DNA of 64,000 bases from Calonectria ilicicola (taxonomy: Eukaryota; Ascomycota; Sordariomycetes; Hypocreales; Nectriaceae). Position 1 is the first letter of the stretch. Each line of letters begins with the position of its first letter. Positions 31,981 to 45,340 of this stretch are shown here, in pieces. The stretch lies in NCBI GenBank assembly GCA_020809705.1, contig CP085829.1, positions 4,650,001 to 4,714,000 on the forward strand, written 5' to 3'. A program made the translations under genes and the position numbers. Below the pieces are notes generated by a model that saw only the letters and a program-made list of their open reading frames with translations, made no database searches and was not told the DNA's origin.

Positions 31981-33783
31981 GGTGGTGAGTTTTTGTGAGG
32001 CACTGGTGAAAGATGGTGTGTGTGATTAAAGTGCTGGGTCTGCAACACAGTTGTGGAGTTGTGTGGGCAATTGAGAGGATGCCAGTAATGGTTGGGAGTA
32101 GCAGAGTGATGAAGAGCTCGTGCTACTGATGTGAGGTGAATGGTAATGTGCGGAGTAGTATGAAACTCGATTGCTCAGACGAGATTAAAACGTTAGTTCT
32201 GTGGGGTGAAAGCGTCAAGATGGATGAATACAAGTCTAAGACGAAAGTGCTCTAAAAGAAGAATTGAGCGTAATATATAGACATCCGCCACCTTTGTGTC
32301 CATATTCACTCTTCCTATCGCCATTGTCTTTCTTCATGTTTTCCATAATCACAGAACCATTGTGGTTTTTGGGTGCTCGTGACGGCTCGAAGCGGCACCA
32401 GGACATAAAGTTACGGGTCCGCGATGACGCACATCAGGGAGGCCCCGCAACCTTCCATCGCACGCATAAATGAATTGGTCCGAGGCTGGCAGTCTTGCAT
32501 TTAACAATTTCAATTGGCAGTGGGCATGAATACTGTCTTTTGTGATTCAGATTTACAAAAAGTAAAAAAAAACAATGCGTGATTCAATGGTGGTGATTTG
32601 CAGTCACTGATGATGGATAGCAAATGTCTTAATTATTCTTCATTAAACTGCAAGCATGAGCTCAGCCCAGTTGAAAAACTGAGAAGGTCTTCATGCAATC
32701 ATAATAATGATTTACGGCCAAGGGTCCCTTATTTTCAGGAACCCTATATGCGCCCTAAAATCAACCATTTATCCTGTCGTGTGCGGCATGACCTTGATAT
32801 GCCTCCGATATGTCATTAAAGCCTTTGCTAGTTTAATCACAACGGCAAGCCGACTAACATAGCGGTGCACATAGTACCATATACGGCGGATAGGAAGTTA
32901 GATATGGAGCACTACTAACGTCCCAGTGCTTGTAAAATTTTATGACTGATCAAAACGGTGTTACTTGGTTTCCAGCATGAGACCGTGCCTGCGTTTGAGG
33001 AAGGATAAGGTATTTCAGCTGACTCTTCTTTTCGACCATTGTGGCTCATAATCCAGTCATGGCCAGATTTTTGGCTTCAAACTGAAATGACTATTAGTTA
33101 CCAAAGCCAGCTGACCAAAACACAATGCCACCAAGGTCATTCATCAGGGTTTTCCAACCCTCTTGGTCTTTTCCAGGACAGGAGGTGGAGGATAGAGTTT
33201 TGAAGTTAGCGATGGGTATCACCGGTGACGGTTCCCTTGATAATATAGTTTGTTTTAGTTGCCAAGAGGTTTTCCCCTGTTTTACCAGGGTGAACCTGAA
33301 CTGAGGTAAAAAAAAAAAAAAGCATAATTAGATGAATACCACGTGCTCAGGTGGCATGGCAGGCGATACTGGTGTAGGGTAGGTTGGATGTAGACCTGAT
33401 TTTGTCGTGTAGTCAGAGAATATAACATACTCTTTTTCGATTAAATTACTGTTTATTCCATTTTCATTTTGTTATGACATATGCAGTTTATCAGATGTTA
33501 GAATGTATAATGATTAGATTTGTTGGCTTTCTACAAAGAGCAAGTCCTCGAGGAGAATGTAGAGTGCATCAATCAACCAAAATTCACAAAACATGGCTAA
33601 TGTGCATAGAAATGTCGAAGAAACATCAAGAAAGTCTCGAACACTAAGGGTAGGACGAGTGAATGCTATAATTGACCATTAAGATACAAGTATTGAGGTT
33701 GTTGGAGGAGTGCGAAGACACGCTGAGTAGCCAGTCTGGGTATTTAATTTGCGACTAGTCCAGGATGTCTCAACAACCAATAA
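31981..33783. other. Intergenic, AT-rich, between RING gene and tRNA-Ser
   Basis: 1.8 kb with the RING gene promoter at its left end and no recognisable coding sequence. It holds A-runs near 32567 and 33308 and is generally AT-rich. Confidence 0.5.
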
Positions 33784-33865
33784 GGCGTGGTGGCAGAGTG
33801 GTCTAATGCGTATGACTAGAAATCATATCTCTTCGGAGGCGTCTGTTCGAATCAGGCCCACGTCG
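33784..33865 (+). tRNA. tRNA-Ser(AGA)
   Basis: 82 nt, no intron. The acceptor stem GGCGTGG pairs with CCACGTC plus discriminator G. The D arm and A box read TGGCAGAGTGG. The anticodon stem TATGA/TCATA closes the loop CTAGAAA, giving anticodon AGA. The long variable arm CTC-TTCG-GAG is diagnostic for serine. The T arm is GTCTG-TTCGAAT-CAGGC, with B box GTTCGAATC. A T5 run lies 9 nt downstream. Anticodon AGA (inosine at position 34) reads TCT/TCC. Confidence 0.95.
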
Positions 33866-34907
33866 GGTTGTTATTTTTGCCACCTGCTTCAATTTTTATC
33901 CTCTATTTATGCCACTTTGTGTACTTTCCTAGATCGCACGCATTTCTAGGATACCCCTTCTTTTTTCTTTTTTTTACACCAGATTAACCTTCCAAGTGCA
34001 TCGTATGATCTGAGTTGGAGACTGCATACTTTCTGTAGGGCTGTGTCATGGTGGTTGCTACGAGAAAGCTGGCGGAGAATGCTTACATTGGATTGTGCAT
34101 GGCAACGAGTTTGAATGTGCATTTCCACCATTGACGTGTTCATGCACGAGGCAGCAATGGACGGCTTTGGGGAAAGTGCATGCAATTAATTGAAGCGAAT
34201 AATTTTTTTTAAAAGTTTTTAATTAATGGAAGGGATGAAAAGATGGCGACATTTGTGATATATCATTCCTTTTATTGTTTTCTTTCATCATAAGCCCAGC
34301 TTTCGCGTCGTCCCGAAACGCGTAGCTAAACCCGCTAGTGCCAGCGAGGGTTGATCCAGGGCGCTTATAGGTAGTGCTTGCTTACAGGTGGTTGTTTTTT
34401 CAATGCGGACCAACCAGACGCCAATAAACACACCCCAAATCACCATCATCGCAACCGCTTCGGAACCTTACGACAACAAAGCCCACCCTCACATTCTCCC
34501 TCCCTCCCGCCTCGCTTCTGCATTCTCGACATCTTATGGCCGGCTTCCTCTGACCAGCCCCTGCCTCCATCACCGTGCCATCTTTCTCTCTTTGCCGGCG
34601 CGTCTGGAACCTCCAATTTCCAACCAAACAACCCCGCCCTCGACACGAGGTTCCCTTGCTGACCGATCCCACTTGACCCCCACCTTGGACCTGAACTTTT
34701 TGACGACAACCAACGACCACGACTACGCCAACTGCAGCTTTTTGACGACGACGACGGAGACGAGATCCAGCACGTCACTTCTTGCTCGTTACAAGGCTTC
34801 TGCTTGACCGTGTCCCCGCCGAACCCGTCTCGCCGAAACCTTTTCGCCCGTCCATTAAACCACACCCGCCCTGATCCCTCGCTACCTCCCCGGCTGCACC
34901 TCCAACC
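33866..34907. promoter_or_regulatory. CDK1 promoter and leader
   Basis: AT-rich up to about 34300 (including TTTTTTTTAAAAG at 34203), then abruptly C-rich from about 34430 to the CDK1 start. The C/A/T-rich part from 34430 is probably transcribed leader. No supportable separate gene. Confidence 0.5.
33874..33878 (+). terminator. Pol III terminator of tRNA-Ser
   Basis: A T5 run starts 9 nt after the discriminator base, the normal RNA polymerase III stop signal. Confidence 0.75.
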
Positions 34908-36088
34908 ATGGAGAACTACCAGAAGCTGGAAAAGATTGGTGAAGGTGGGTTCTGCTGCTCCAGCCTCTGTGCCATGCTGCTTCTCCCCGCGTGGTGCCCA
35001 CCGCCCATGCGATGCTCCGCGCACCCACTCAAACTTCACCGCTGCGTGTCCAATGCTAACCTTGCTCCTCTCACTGCAGGTACCTATGGTGTCGTCTACA
35101 AGGCACGAGACCTTGCCAATGGCGGCCGCATCGTCGCCCTGAAGAAGATCCGTCTCGAGGCCGAGGATGAAGGTGTTCCCAGCACTGCCATCCGTGAGAT
35201 CTCCCTCCTAAAGGAGATGAGGGACCCTCACATTGTCCGCCTGTTCAACATTGTCCACGCCGATGGACACAAGCTATACCTCGTCTTTGAGTTTCTCGAC
35301 CTCGACCTGAAGAAGTACATGGAGTCACTCCCCGTGAGCGATGGAGGTCGTGGCAAGGCCTTGCCCGAGGGCTCGTCTGTGCATCTGATGCACCTCGGCC
35401 TGGGTGACATGGTTGTCCGCAAGTTTATGATGCAGCTCTGCGACGGTGTCAAGTACTGCCACTCCCACCGTATTCTCCACCGTGATCTCAAGCCCCAAAA
35501 CTTGCTCATCGACAAGGAGGGCAACCTCAAGCTCGCTGATTTTGGTCTCGCTCGTGCCTTTGGTGTTCCTCTACGCACATACACCCACGAGGTCGTCACA
35601 CTGTGGTACCGAGCTCCCGAGATTCTTCTGGGTGGAAGACAGTACTCGACCGGTGTAGACATGTGGTCGGTGGGCTGCATTTTTGCTGAGATGTGCACCC
35701 GCAAGCCCCTCTTCCCTGGTGACTCTGAGATTGACGAAATCTTCAAAATCTTCCGGTAAGTGACAGTTGGCCCTGGTTACAAACACACCCTCCTCGTACT
35801 GTCGACTAACAAATTTCTAGAACCCTGGGTACACCTTCTGAAGAATTGTGGCCTGGTGTTACATCGTACCCCGATTTCAAGCCTTCTTTCCCCAAGTGGC
35901 AACGTGACATGAGTGCGACACTCTGCCATAACCTCGATGACAAGGGTCTTGAACTCTTGGAAATGATGCTTGTCTACGATCCTGCTGGACGTATCTCGGC
36001 AAAGCAGGCATGCAACCACCCTTACTTTGAAGAATACCTGGCAGAGCGAGATGGGGGAAGCGACCGTGCGAATGGATACTATCAGTAG
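34908..36088 (+). CDS. CDC2: Cyclin-dependent kinase 1 (Cdc2/Cdc28 orthologue)
   Basis: Master cell-cycle kinase. Three exons (34908-34944, 35080-35755, 35821-36088) encode 326 residues. The glycine loop GEGTYG includes the inhibitory sites T14/Y15. Also present are catalytic VALKK with K34, the PSTAIRE cyclin-binding helix (46-52), HRDLKPQN with D148, DFG (166-168), and the activating threonine T181 in [14 protein letters not shown]. Late blocks [14 protein letters not shown] and [16 protein letters not shown] complete the kinase lobe. An insert of about 20 residues after the hinge ([12 protein letters not shown]) is typical of filamentous-fungal CDK1. Intron 1 (34945-35079) splits the glycine loop between GEG and TYG. 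It is 135 nt, a multiple of three, and has no stop, so the primary frame reads straight through it. Intron 2 is GTAAGT...TCTAG. Confidence 0.97.
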
Positions 36089-39000
36089 AACCGATACATT
36101 GGTCCATTTCACATGGCGCGATAAAAGTAATTCTACAAGTCGTTGGGTTGGTGGGGGGAAGAACAAGTATCCTCTAAACCTTTTAGGATACCAAAGGAGC
36201 CCCTGGATTTCGGCCAGGAGAAGGGGGCTCCATGAATGATATCGAAATGGCCACACAAAAATTATCAGGTAGTTGGACGAATAGATGTGCAGAATAATGG
36301 CCTGGTCAAAAGACCTACCCTGGAGCATGGTCTACTAATTTTGCTTCACTCATCTCAACTGCTTTCTGCAAAGCCTCTCGTCAACACCCATTGCGTTGGA
36401 AGATGCCTCAACATTCGATTAATCATATTGAGGTTGGTGCAAAACAAAAACATTGGTCTGGTCTGAAAAGGCTCAGCGTGGCGTCACAAGGGCGATGAGC
36501 ACAATTCAAACCCAACACCAACAAGGCAGGATCAAGGCATTGTCAAGGGAGGGTGGACATAGGCATTGGAAGATGAAGACGAAGGAACTACGCGAGGCTA
36601 GCATGGCTTTCTACAGGGGGGTTGGTGTTTTCCTTCTTGTTTGATTCGAATGTACAGAGTAGACGGGGCACACTACGGTATGGGTTTTCCGAAATGGCAT
36701 GGTATGGTTTTCCACAGTGACACAAAACCGGTGATGATGACGGTGACAGGGACAAAGTCGATAAAACTAACCCGGGATGAAGATCCTGGCGTGCAACAGG
36801 TGAGCGGTGACAGTGAAGTGATGACCAACGGTTCGTAAGTGCCAGGCAGACATGGTGTTGCGGCGGACCAACATGCATCTGTCATGCTGCAGGGTAGCGG
36901 TTCACAGCCCGCCTACCAGACTGTCGGATTGGAAGGATTGTTTGTTTCTGGAGACTTGGCTCCTCTGCATAGCCTCGAGCTGCCGCAAGCTCAAAATCCT
37001 TTGTTGTTGGTCTGACTGAGCCGCATGTCAACTGACCATAGGGCTCGGACTTGGAAATGCCCTCATCTGTCCGAGACCCATGGCCTTGGACTGCAGTATA
37101 TCCGACTTTAGACGAGGAAGATTAAAGGATCTCTGCCTCTGCGGGCGCCAAAGTAAACAAAAATCTATATTGAATGTTTTTTGTTTCTATTCTTGGGGAG
37201 ATGAATGTTATTTCTCTACCCGCCCAGGCAAAGAAAGGTAGCGCCCGTATGCTCTTCGCGCCTCGCTGTGGGAAGCCGCTGTTGGTAAGCGCCCGCCCTG
37301 CACTGCGGTGCTCGTGGAGCCTTGTATTTCAATGCACATGCCATGTAGGGCATGTGCTTGTACACGTCTACCGCAGTATGTGTTCTATTCCTGTTCTCCC
37401 AAGGGCGGGTACGCAGGCAGGTAGGCGCCAGGATTTGGGAGATTAGAGGAACTGGGCAGCGGTTGGCTGCTGAAACGCGGCGCTTGGATTGGATTGCGTG
37501 TCTTTGTTTACTTAGGCGCCAGGATGGGGCTGGCGGGTGCGTCGCAGATTTGCTTATTTCACCTGCTTGATGGGGTTGAAACCGTCATCTTAGATTTATT
37601 TACTTTTGATCATCGTTGAAATGAAAAAAAAAAAAAAAAAAAGTTGACTACTGCAAATGAATCTGAGTGCTTCAAGTCTAGGATTTGGACCGATTTGCTT
37701 GAGATGTGGGTTTCATCATCGGAGAACTGGGGAGGCAACCCAGCATGCATGAAGCTGTCTGTTTATTAAGCGCCCGATGCCAAAAAAAAAAAAAGACAAT
37801 GCACCACCAAAAAAATCCGGACCTAGAGCTTGGCAGGTCTGGTTCTGCGAAGCCATCGTCATGGCGCATATTGGTAATTAGATGAATCCCAACTCTGCTG
37901 AAACGTAGCACCCGGCGCGCATACTAGATGCGCCGGTCTGAAGGCCATTTTGAGGTACGCTCTGCTGGGGCGGCTGTGCAGACTAGACGATCGATCTTCC
38001 GAGGAGCCGAGGCTGGTGGGGCCGGGAGGCGGCGCGACCGAGAGGGAGTTAAACGGCTGTCATGTACAGACGTATGCAGACGACCGACGGAGATAGCACT
38101 TGATCGGAGGAACCAGGCGAGGAGTTGGCCGATGCAGCATGCATTCGTGATCGTATCAGGTTTTTTCTTGATTAAAAATTTTTTTATGCGGTAGCATTTT
38201 TTTTTAATTGGGGTATTACAACCAGGGGCGTTACCAATCAAGTCAGCACCTAATTGATTTGACGGGACGGATACGAAGAGTTCGTATTGCACTTCAAGAT
38301 CGGGGCCTGACTAGTTGCGCAATCCAATAACATCAAGACGGCGAGTCACACAAGATCTGATACAGGGCCGGTATCGCACAAGCAGACAACGTCTATAATC
38401 ACGGGCAAGATTGATTGCTGTGGACGGGACTCCCCGTAACTGAGGGCAGGCACGGGCATGGGCACGTCTCTGTGCACGCGGAGGTGGTCATGAGGCCCCA
38501 AGTTGGAGATGAAGAAGCGCACCGCACCGATGGATGGGGAAGTATGCCCCTCTCTTTTCTCCCGCACAGGGCCAGCCAGGACTTGGGACTTGGGACTTGC
38601 AAAACGCACGCCCTCTCTCGCCTCTCCCCGTTTAATCCATCCAAGCACATCATCACCCCGCAGCAGCTGCTGGCATGGATGACTATGACTGTTTGGAGCT
38701 TTTCCGTCCCCAGCCAGGCACTTGCGACTGGCCGTGGCTGGTGATGGTCCCGGTCATGAAGGTTCAGGTCAAGTGACCAGGTTGGATCCTGCCCCTGGCC
38801 CAAGGCCACGCCGATGCTTGCCCAGACGCTGTGGAGATCTGCAGCTACAACTGCCCGGTTCAGTCGATGGAGTGGAGAGCCAGCGGGCCAGGGGGAGGGT
38901 GCACCCTGATCAGCAACCTTGCATCCTTCGCATGCCGGCAACGTTACCGATATACCTGCCTACCCATGGTTGCGATTTTTTAGCATCCGTGGTACAGTAG

Positions 39001-40435
39001 CCTTAATTCTTTGGTTATCTGCGTTTTAACTCATGGGGCTTAGGGATGGGACGGGTTTTGCCCCAACGCCCCATCTCTCCACTGGGGCAATGGGCGGGCT
39101 GGGGCCTGGTCTGACTGTAGGTTCGCTCTGGCGAATGACGACGCCGCAGCGACGGGCATATCGCGGCCCATGAAACAAGCTGCCTCTGAATGGTGACACG
39201 ATCAACGGGCCTGACTTGCTTGAGAGGCCAACATCCCTTAGTGCATCATGGGCATTAGCGGATGGAACGGTGCCGTGCAAGACGAGCTGGGTCTCTCTCT
39301 CTGGCCTAGAGGCGGTGACTCAAGTTCTAGTTTGAGGCCCTAAAGCACCACCCGGCTCATGTACGGGTTTTGCTCGACCCGTTGCACCCAGCCGGCCAGA
39401 TGCGGCGGTGCTGGGCTCGAACGGCGAATTGACGCCTCGCGATGGCATGCGTATGCCAACTGCCCAGATTTGGTTTCATGCCTCCATCGTCTTGAGTTTT
39501 TGATCATCTGTGGACCACTTTGGCTGCGACCCGGGGCTTCATCTCTGCCGTTTCGTCATCAAGTGCCGCGCGGCCCCGGTTTCGCCACGGCGCAGCAGCT
39601 CTGGTTTGGGAGTGACTAAGCTGTATATGGGAGCCACCTTCCGCGATCTGCTGCCTTCAGCCACAGCGCCACACCTTGTTGCATACGTACCCTCGCGGAG
39701 CCACAGGGCCGTAGGGCCACAGCTGGGCGCACTCACACTCAAACCGAGGCTCGGGGGTGCGTGGCTCCGGCCACCGACACCGACATTCAGTTAGAAGCAG
39801 CCCTGAGAGGGCATTCAGCGGGATGTGGGTGCGTGTGTGGCCCAGTCCCTGCCCGTCGTATGCTGTTTGCCTCTGCCTTGAATTTTGGCTTCCTGCCATC
39901 CCTCCCCCTCTTTTTGGCTCCGTTTGACAGGCTTCTGGCTGCAGCTGTCAGGGATCCCGGGCCTTTGGAAATGCACCGACCCCTGTCATGCGCGTGGTCT
40001 CTTTTGGGCTGGTCAGGGCTGACCAATGAGTGTTCGTACAAGGCCCGTATTCGATGAGCGGTCGGCACCACTAGGAGGGCAACAACCTCGAAAGGGCCGT
40101 GTGGTCCAAACGGATTTTCTCTTTTTGCCCAGACAATGCACACAATACGAGCTTTTTTGGCCGTGCCTACATACACTACAACACTCCCTTACAAGGCGGC
40201 CACTGCGGCTCAGGGGTTAGGGGCCCAAAGAAGGGGAGGGTGGTTTGAAGATGGGATGACGGGCCAGTTGTTGCTAGGTTAGTTGGCGAGGGATGCGATG
40301 CACCTCGGTACTTGACTGATAGCCACGCCCATCAGACAAGTGGTTGATCGGCCACTACACACTTTTGGGTTTGGGACATTGAATGTGAGGGTCGACGTTT
40401 GGGCCGGGGGGGCGGTGAACTGAGGTGAGATGGAT

Positions 40436-40455
40436 GGGATGGGATGGGGATGGGG
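40436..40455 (+). other. Predicted G-quadruplex motif
   Basis: Four G-runs (3, 3, 4, 4) separated by AT dinucleotides meet the standard G3+N1-7 rule with very short loops. The neighbouring 40484-40498 repeats the GATGG unit. Confidence 0.7.
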
Positions 40456-42330
40456 ATGCATTAACTGGCCCAAGCACCACGATGGATGGGATGGATGCTT
40501 GCTTGCTTTCCAAGGTCATGAGGGGCGTGGGCGATGAGGGAGCAAGTGATTGATCCAAGGCAGCATGCATCGTGACGGTTGGGTTCAAAAGCTTCAAGTG
40601 ACTGATTGCCAGGCCTGAGCCCAACATGAACAACAACCTGAGACAGACAGACAGCCTGTCCTACCAAGTCATTAGAGTGCAGCAGAAACCTTTTCTTGAT
40701 TCACGATCTTTCAACCAGATCTGGTGATGATGGGTTCTGGCCCAGTGGTCCATGGTGGAGCACCTCAACCTGTGGCTTGCTCACGGACTGCGCGGAATCC
40801 CTGCACGGAGCACCAAAGCTCCAGGGCGCCCAGACCTATGCGGGCCGGTTGGATGGGATGGACGCATGGATCCCACCATCGGAGAAGGGCACCAATGGCC
40901 AGACGCTAGACCAAAGCCTCTGCGTCCCCGCTTTGGTGCCAAGCAGCGCCATTGGATCGTGTCAACCATCGATACGGAGCAGAGGAGGGACACCTCGAAT
41001 CTGGCTGGTATGTGGCCTTTAACTATTTGATTCAACATCCAACGATTTATTTTCGCTGCTGCTGGAGGGAGGGGGGGTGGTAGGAATAGCAGAGGTCTAG
41101 GTGCATCAAGGTTTTGCATTTTGCACTTTATGATGCAGAGAGAGGCTCGAACGAGACTCACATCACGTTGGATAAAGTGCCATGTCTAACTTGTCCCATT
41201 TACCACTCATTCCAGGCGCACACGCCCCTGGATGTTGTACCCGAGCAGTTGCCTGCCCTCCAGCTCAACTCACTGGACGACCCCCCTCCATTCCTCAAAC
41301 GGGCTGCTCCCGCAGCTGCGAGTGGCGTTTGACCGGGTGTCGTGTGTGTGAGAGCGAGTGCAGGGGTTAGGGGTAAAAGTTCGGTTTTTCTTTTCTTTGC
41401 TTTTTGTACACTAGTTATTTGCTTTGCTTCAGAATCGTGGTTTAGAAAGACGATCACAGGGGACCAAGATAAGTTTTTTTTTGGCTGATCAAGTCTAAAA
41501 AGCATGTCTTTAAGGAGGGGGGGGAAAGAGGAGAAGAGAAACCTGGTTACTCGTGGAGGTGTGGGTTGAGAGAAGTGAAGTGAGAGAAAAAAAAGAAGGG
41601 TGACTTTGTTAAACGGCGACCGGCTACTCGTGTAAATCATGATAAAACCTACACAATTGTGAGATTCCAAATTCCACACAAACACACGCAACTCGGGCCA
41701 AAGGTCCTATCCAGTCTCACAAGTTGTCAGACTTGCGGCCTTTTACATGACAAAAAGTGGTGCTGCACATCAGACCAGAAGGCAGACCACTACTTGACTA
41801 GACGAGACGAGACCAAAACTACGCCAGGCCTCCGCACTCGAATGTCAAACACATGGCTGACCGAATTGGTGATAGCCTCACGACGGCCTCGCTGACGGGC
41901 TGGTATTTACTGGCCCCGGGGCCTTTTCTTTTCGGGATGAATGACCTGCAGCATCGCCTGGATCGTAAAGCGATAGATCACCAATCGAAGCGTCGGGACA
42001 GGGGAGCTGGGCGTTAGCGGTGACACCTCCTCTGCTTGGGACCCCGGTCCCGGCCTAGCCGGGCCAGTGTGTGCCGATCCAAAGAAAAAAAAAAGGACCC
42101 CAGGACTTGGCTTCCCAGATAGACACGTTCAAAGGCGTGAAGGTTGACCTCGATCGAAACGATAAAGTGAATCTCGACTTTGTTGCAGCCATATGGATCA
42201 ACAGCCCCGCACCGGCACAGCTTCAACGACTCGCTCCTGGAGCTGCGCTGGAATGTGTCGAGGGAGCTTCACAGCGTCTCGCTAGGGCCCTTTCCAAGGC
42301 CAGTATGGTTTCGGATGCTGATCACCACCT

Positions 42331-42386
42331 TCCCCCCCTCCCTCTCCTCACTCTCACCTCCCCCCCTCCCTCTCCTCACTCTCACC
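42331..42386 (+). repeat. Perfect 28-bp tandem duplication (C/T-rich)
   Basis: Two identical 28-bp units, each beginning TCCCCCCCTCCC and ending CTCTCACC, followed by a C10 run. Perfect identity suggests recent slippage. Confidence 0.9.
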
Positions 42387-45333
42387 TCCCCCCCCCACTT
42401 CCATCCGCCGTCCGCGAGGCTGCCGCCACCAGCACAATGGATGGCTGCCGGCTTGCGGAAAAACTGGAGCACGGGACCGGCGATTTAGTGAGCACCACAA
42501 ATCCCCAGGCCCAACACAGGGGAGAAACTGGATGCAAGTGTGCGGAAGGGAATGGTCGAACGAAGTCCTGGCTGGCTGACGCCCAGGGTTCGAGATGAAA
42601 GCAATCGACCAGTGCTTGCGGAACCTACGAATCGGGAGGCGTCCGCCAGATGCTCGCTCTCCCGCGCGGAGCTCGCTTGTTGGCGAAAAAAAATTGCCCT
42701 ACGAGATTGGATTGTCACTATCAAACGCCCCCCCCCTTCCCCCCTCTCTAAACACCAAAGCGAGCGGAGCAACAAAACCAATAGTCGTGTGGGCAGAGTC
42801 AAGATGGCGGCGGTCCTTTGTTTTCGTGGACTGCGCGACGCAATGTAACGAAAAAAGCAACACGGCAGGCCTGTCTAGCCAACAGCGAGTCTCAGGTACA
42901 ACCGAGCGATCCCCAATTGTGTGAGTCGCATCTCAGCCCCTCGAGGTGTTTGTCAAACGTCCATTTGATTGTTGTGGGCATTGCTTTTTTGATTACTTGC
43001 TGCCCATTGCCGTTCTGGGAAAATACTCTGTCTATTTGCTTCTGCTTGCCGTTCCGTGTCTCTCTTATTTGCCTCACTCACTCGTGCTTGTCCGGCCTTT
43101 CTCGCTCCCATGCGCCCTTGGCACGTCCCTCCCCCCCCCGTTACTACTGCTACCGTCCGGTGCCCGTCGCTCTCGTGTCATCCATCCCTGCGCAACGCCG
43201 CGAGCATGCAAGATGGAGTGGCCCTGCGCCGATGTCGTGGACGAAGCACAACGGATAGCTCTCGACCCTAGGGAACAAGGGGCCCGCAAGCGGGAGGTTG
43301 TGTGTACCGGTCGCTTATCCAGCGGCAGGAGAGAGAGCCCGTGCTTGTGCACAACGTACGAAAATGGCACACAACGCGAGCGAGCGAGAGCGACGGAGGA
43401 TTCCACAGATGGATCATGGAGCGTGGAGTAGATTGTCTCGGCGGGGAGGGCTAGTAGCAAGCTTGGACCCCGAAAAGCGTAGAGCGACCATTCAGCTGTC
43501 GGACCGTATAGAGATGGGAGGTTTCAAACATCGAGAAACAGATCCTCATTCATGCTTGCCATGCTCTCCATGTCGCTCATCCCCATGCTGTTTAATGTGC
43601 CTGGTTCTTGATCCATGTCGTTATGTTATTTTATTTTTATTTTGCCGACTTGCATGTGGTTAGAACGAGAGGGATCCCCATCCGTCGGCCGTTGCGAAGG
43701 GAAAAAAAAGGAAGCGAAACGAGCGTCTGTATGCAACAGTAGCGCGCCAAGCCAAAGGTGCTCCGTGCTGCCTTCTGGCGGATGGGAAAGGAAAACCAAA
43801 AATACATTGGGCATGTACATAGATGCTTGTTTCGTTTCCTGTCCACATTATCGTCCGATGCTTGCCTTGGTTTCTGGCTGGTGCCGGGCGCCGTTCACAG
43901 CTAGCTAGGCAACCCACGACTGGCCATGGATGACTCGTTGGCAATGTGCCTTCATCCATCGTCCACGTAGTAGTTCATGAGACCAAATGAACGGCCCATG
44001 ACCCAGGGCACAGCCTCCCTCGCCAGCGTCAACTATTTCCAAGGCATCCAAATTAAGCCCAATAAAAAGAAACCCGACGAGCTGAGCCCAAGAAATTTGG
44101 TCAATTACCAAGTCTTGCTGGGTCCCTGTTCGGAGGCAATACGACGCGGGTGATTGGGCGAGGGCGGCATTTGAAGCATATGGGAGGCGGTTTCAAGTGT
44201 CGACGGCTCACAGCCAATCACTGCGGGCGAGCCGCCAAGATGCTGTAACTGCAGCGCCGTGTTTGATGTGTCTGAGGGGCCCAGCCAGTCAGAGGGCCGC
44301 AGAAGGGCGGGATCCGGTTTTAGCGACCCTCTGAACCGCTCTCCCCCCCCTACAGAAGGGCTGCACACCAGGGAAGGGGACCCTGCGGTGGCACCAGCTG
44401 GCGGCTCGGCGGCTTTGGTTGGCGGATGTGCGCTCCATCAAGCGGGCAAGGTTGTTCATCGGCCGAGTTGCAGCCCGGAGGTGATTGCAGCACTGCGACT
44501 GGAGGAGCTTCTTCCAGTCGTGTTTGATGGACGAAAACGAGTGGTAGCCGCCGGTCTATTGATGGAGAACGGCAGGCCCCCTGCGCTGCTTCTGAGCTGG
44601 CGCTGCGTTGCGCGTTGCCCCGTACATGGGGGGAGAGCTATCTTTGCCCCAGTCTGGTCGGCTAGCTACAGACGAAGGATGAACAAGAGAGATGGAACAA
44701 GGACAAAGGGCGCCAAAGAGAAGAAGCTCACACGTCTACAAAAATCCCTTGTCCCCATCGTGCCCTTCTTTGGTTTCAACATCAGATCTCCAATCCCATC
44801 AATAAACCTCCTCCTCTCCTATTTCCCTCTAATTTCCTTGTCCTTTTTTTTTTTGTCGTCTTCCTTTCTATTTCGCTGGAATTCCTCCCGAGTGGGCTTT
44901 TATTGACTCCAACAAGGGCGCCCCTCGACCCCTTCGACTCAACCCGCTCCACTATCCGCATACCTCTGGCAGGTAGACCCCATCACCCGCGAAACCCCTT
45001 TGAAACGAGCGACAATCGACTCTGTCTACGGGCCGGCTCCGTCTTTACGACTCTCCTCCACCGCCCTAATTCGGGAGATACCTTTCGTGCACAAAGTTGT
45101 CTGTGTGGTGCTGGTCGCCATTTTGTGTACCTTGCTCGTGCTTTTTTTTACTTGCATCTTGTCACTCACCACGCCCCGCCCTGCTCCCGGCTTCACATCA
45201 GAGACGAGCCAGACTCTCTCTCCCTCACTATTCGTTTCCTGATTCCAAGTCAAACTCCATCCTCTCGTGCCGCACTATTGGTTTGCCATTAAACCGTCAA
45301 TCCCTTTCACCAAGCTGGTCTTGATCAATCATC

Positions 45334-45340
45334 TATAAAA
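45334..45340 (+). promoter_or_regulatory. TATA box candidate
   Basis: A canonical TATAAAA in an otherwise C/T-rich stretch upstream of the cyclin gene; spacing to a start site is unverified. Confidence 0.35.

Larger units (their letters stand above)
36089..44900. other. Gene desert, left and central part
   Basis: About 8.8 kb after CDK1 with no frame showing a known domain, convincing splice-linked exons or consistent codon use. Contents seen: A19 at 37624-37642; a 13-bp sequence TAGGCGCCAGGAT repeated about 90 bp apart (near 37422 and 37515); a G-quadruplex-type GATGGG run at 40436-40455; a perfect 28-bp tandem duplication at 42331-42386; and many poly-C and poly-G runs. Overall it is GC-rich, unlike the AT-rich intergenic sequence near the tRNAs, and shows no transposon relics. 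A non-coding RNA or extended control region is possible. Confidence 0.4.

Noticed and set aside
41140..41175. B-box-like GTTCGAGCC on the minus strand, possible tRNA
   Set aside because: The flanking T stem and acceptor stem do not pair.
42071..42598. 175-codon frame in the 36-46 kb desert
   Set aside because: Its Pro/His/Leu-rich part is the C/T-rich 28-bp tandem repeat; the remainder has no recognised features.
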